NCBI RefSeq assembly: GCF_040954835.1
Contig: NC_090706.1
Coordinates: forward strand, 30,513,148 to 30,577,147
Length of the DNA stretch: 64,000 bases
Origin: Lepisosteus oculatus
Lineage: Eukaryota; Chordata; Actinopteri; Semionotiformes; Lepisosteidae
Reading direction: 5' to 3'
Shown here: in pieces, positions 61,101-64,000 of the stretch
Layout of the letters: each line of letters starts with the position of its first letter
Position numbering within the stretch: position 1 is the stretch's first letter
Position numbers and translations under genes: made by a program
The notes under the pieces: generated by a model
What the model saw: only the letters and a program-made list of their open reading frames with translations
Told to the model about the DNA's origin: nothing
The model's database searches: none

Positions 61101-64000
61101 TTTGTGTTTCAGTTTTAATGCTGTTGCCAACTCTGATTTTCAACTTGGCTGAGAGAATGCCTCATCAATAATTTGCACTTTTTAATGGTAAACCTTTTTT
61201 TTTGTATTCCCAACACGAGTTCTCCAGTGGAAATGACAAAATGGCGTTTTTCTGTTTAACACCCGTAGGTAAATGCTTCTGAAAAGTATTTATCATCAGA
61301 AACATTATATCCATAAGTGTACACAAAAATAAATTGGTTCTGCATCACTTCGTGGGGCTGTAGAACGTATCAGTAATGGAATATGATTTGCAAAGTCTGC
61401 CCCCTTAACTCTTCAATGGAACGTGTGGATTGATATGTGTACGATACAGGGCAGATAATGGATACAATTGAACTCTACGATAATAGCTTGTCCTTTTCAA
61501 GATCTTATTTTTTATTTTCTGCTTTGCTTTATTCTCATTTCTTCTTGGCACTTTCTCTATTGAGCAACTGTTGCCAATATGCTGAATAAATGATGCAAAG
61601 ATAACATCTTGTCTGCTGCTGAATGAAAAAAGGTGGCTTGTGTGAAGCATGCACTTTTCATCCAACTTAACTAGTTACTCTGCCTACAAAGAGAAGACAA
61701 TGAATTACATACTGAGCTGGAACTTTTACCATTTTGCACATCCTCTATAAAGAATATTCTATGTTTTATTTCCAAATATGCATATAGTGATATAGGAACA
61801 TTTTTGTTCAAGTACTTTTTAAGCTGAGTGATTTAAAATGAGAAGGAATGATTAAATAGTAATTGTTCATTTTAAGGTAAAGGAATATACAGTAGTTACT
61901 CTTCCTTTTTGACTTAAGATTTTTATATTCTGATCTAATATCCTTGGGCATGGACATTACTGCTTTGATGCTTCTCTTTGGCAGGCAAATATAAAACTGA
62001 TTCTTCTTTCAATCTTACCATTGAGCTTTTCCTTATGATGGCATTAGTTTGGTAAACATAAACATTGACCTCATTAGGCATGTGTGAAGTGTCAACAGGT
62101 GGAGAAAAATACTTTAATAGACACAGATGGTAAAAAAAAATCAGAATGAAGTCTTATTGCCATGTGTGGCTTTTTCGTATACGTGCTGTTAATTTTTGTT
62201 CTAGTCACATACTGTATGCTGGGCCCCTCCTTTCTCTCTGGATAGTTCTTGGTATAATTCATTCTAGATTCTGCATTCATTTATTTTAAAATGGTTGTAC
62301 AGTGTGATATCTTATAAATTGAATGTAATAATTAGATTTTTGAAATTTATCCATTTGTATCAAATACAGACTGATTTGATCTCCAAACAATTTGTGGACG
62401 TCCTTGTACAATTTCTCGTCTTACTCTGTTGTCATATTTTTCACTTGTGGCATAATTCATAAAGTATGTATGCAGTATATTACAAATGCATAACTTTGTG
62501 TAATGAATGTTCATTACGTATTCAGAAAATTCTAAATCTGTGTTTGTCAACAGAAACAAATTACTAGACTAATGCAATTTCTGCACCAGGACACAAAACA
62601 AATTATAGGAATAGTTTTGCTAAATGTTTTATTTATAGGTCAAGTTTGACTTCTCTAATATAATTAAGTAAAATGTATACATTTACAGCTTCAAAACAAC
62701 CTTTTACGATGCCTTTATCACAGGTCTAGCTAGAAATCTCCTTGGGTTGTGAGATGTCTTTTTCTTGCTTCCTCTATAATCAAGACATGACTTCATAACA
62801 GCCTTGAAGTACCTGGACAAAAATCCTTTTTGGTGATGAAAGTCAATGTATCTCTGGTGGTAGTGATTATCATTGCTTTTCTCTCCCCCCCCTTTTTAAA
62901 GAAATTCAAGTAGAACAGGAAAGGAAAAGGTGTTTTTATTAATCTACATTAGATGGCAGCATTGGGCTGGTGAAAATCCTCTTTGAATTATGCTTAATTA
63001 AAAATCTTGGACAGGGTTTGTTATTCATGACTGATTCGGACATTTTTTCAGTATGTGTTTAACGCAGCAGATGTGAGTTGGTCCTGGTATTGTGTTTCAG
63101 AAAGCATAAGAAAATAATTAGATTTAATCAAATTTAATCATTATACAGAAATAAACCACTAAGTTATTACATATATATATATCAATTAAGAATCCTTTGT
63201 TAAAACAATTGCAATTTTATACAGCAAAGATAAACAGGCTGTTATATCCAAAGAAAGTTTTTCTTTTCTTATTATTTTTTTAATAATTTGCTGTACGAAG
63301 AGAGGTGACTGACAACAGTATACAGTATGTGTGACCAGTTCTTTGAGCAGAATACATGATGGTTTAAATTCTCAAGGGGAGTTAAACAGAAGACTGTTAA
63401 TGATTCATTCGGCGTGCTTAAAGATTCAGTGTGCAACAGATTATTGCAATATTTAATTTGGCATCAATCTAAAATCTGGTAAATCTAATATTTTAATATT
63501 GTAGTAAGTGTTCAGAATCATAACTGAGTATACCTATCTCAAGACTATTTGAAGAAGAAGCAGCATACACTGGGAAGAAGGCTGCAATTTCGGACATGGG
63601 CTAAAACATATTTAAATCTCTTGTCGTAATTCCTCTAAAATCTCTTCTCTTTTATGCTTGAAATAGAATGCAATTATTCCCATAACCCTTTTGGGACAGT
63701 GATAAGACAAAACATCCCAATTTAATGAATCAATTGCAAAGAAGTTGAGAAATTAATTATACTGCTAATATTGCTCTTTGCAATTGGTAATAAAATTAAA
63801 ATGTGCCCAATCAGGTGGAGACAAAAGGTACTTAATTTAGCATTCAAATGGAATCCTTGGGAAAACCTAATTTATAATAATGAGCCAAAATTGAGTCTAG
63901 CAATGTTAATAACTCAATGGTTGTTTAAAGTTAATTCCTTTTCGCTAATGAGTGATTATTATTAAACCAGTGAGGTTTAAGTAATCAAAATTATCAATAT
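55166..64000. other. Gene-poor sequence to the window end
   Basis: No coding exon supported. Two repeat-free, CpG-bearing stretches, 58730-59370 and 60590-61030, are discussed as candidate regulatory elements. A short (AT)n tract lies at about 63170-63182. Confidence 0.3.

Noticed and set aside
1-64000. CRISPR arrays, bacterial operons or phage elements
   Set aside because: The window has vertebrate gene structure throughout; no direct-repeat/spacer array or prokaryotic gene organisation is present.

Overview
The window is vertebrate nuclear DNA: AT-rich, with short exons bounded by GT..AG introns, dispersed repeats and long non-coding stretches. It comes from a ray-finned fish. The second insulin gene looks like my recollection of non-teleost (gar-type) insulin, and the repeats fit a gar-like genome. 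A species call would need a database search.

Layout. 1-1315: terminal coding exon and 3' UTR of a NIPA-like magnesium transporter, probably nipal4. 3979-6405 (+): a complete insulin gene (copy A) with upstream block, TATA box, non-coding first exon and two coding exons. 7560-21827 (+): hmmr, the hyaluronan-mediated motility receptor, for which 21 coding exons join in one frame (2,421 nt, 806 residues). 25668-23090 (-): a second complete insulin gene (copy B). 25.7-64 kb: a gene-poor region in which I find no supportable coding exon. It holds repeat fragments (a CR1/L2-type LINE, an LTR-like unit, foldback elements, a Tc1-like end, four copies of a common fish dispersed repeat) and some stretches that may be conserved regulatory elements.

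Main finding. The two insulin genes are an inverted pair flanking hmmr. They share an upstream block, the TATA region, the non-coding-exon layout, both coding exons and about 330 bp past the stop codon, so they are DNA-level duplicates and not retrocopies. Copy B encodes an ordinary proinsulin. Copy A keeps all six cysteines and the C/A cleavage site. It has lost the dibasic B/C cleavage site, changed receptor-contact positions B12, B25 and A3, and its first coding exon is strikingly rich in CpG. By contrast an upstream block about 124 bp long is about 92% identical between the copies and carries an A-box, E-box and MAF-type half-site cluster like the beta-cell insulin enhancer. Copy A therefore looks like a conventionally regulated gene for a single-cut, possibly altered hormone.
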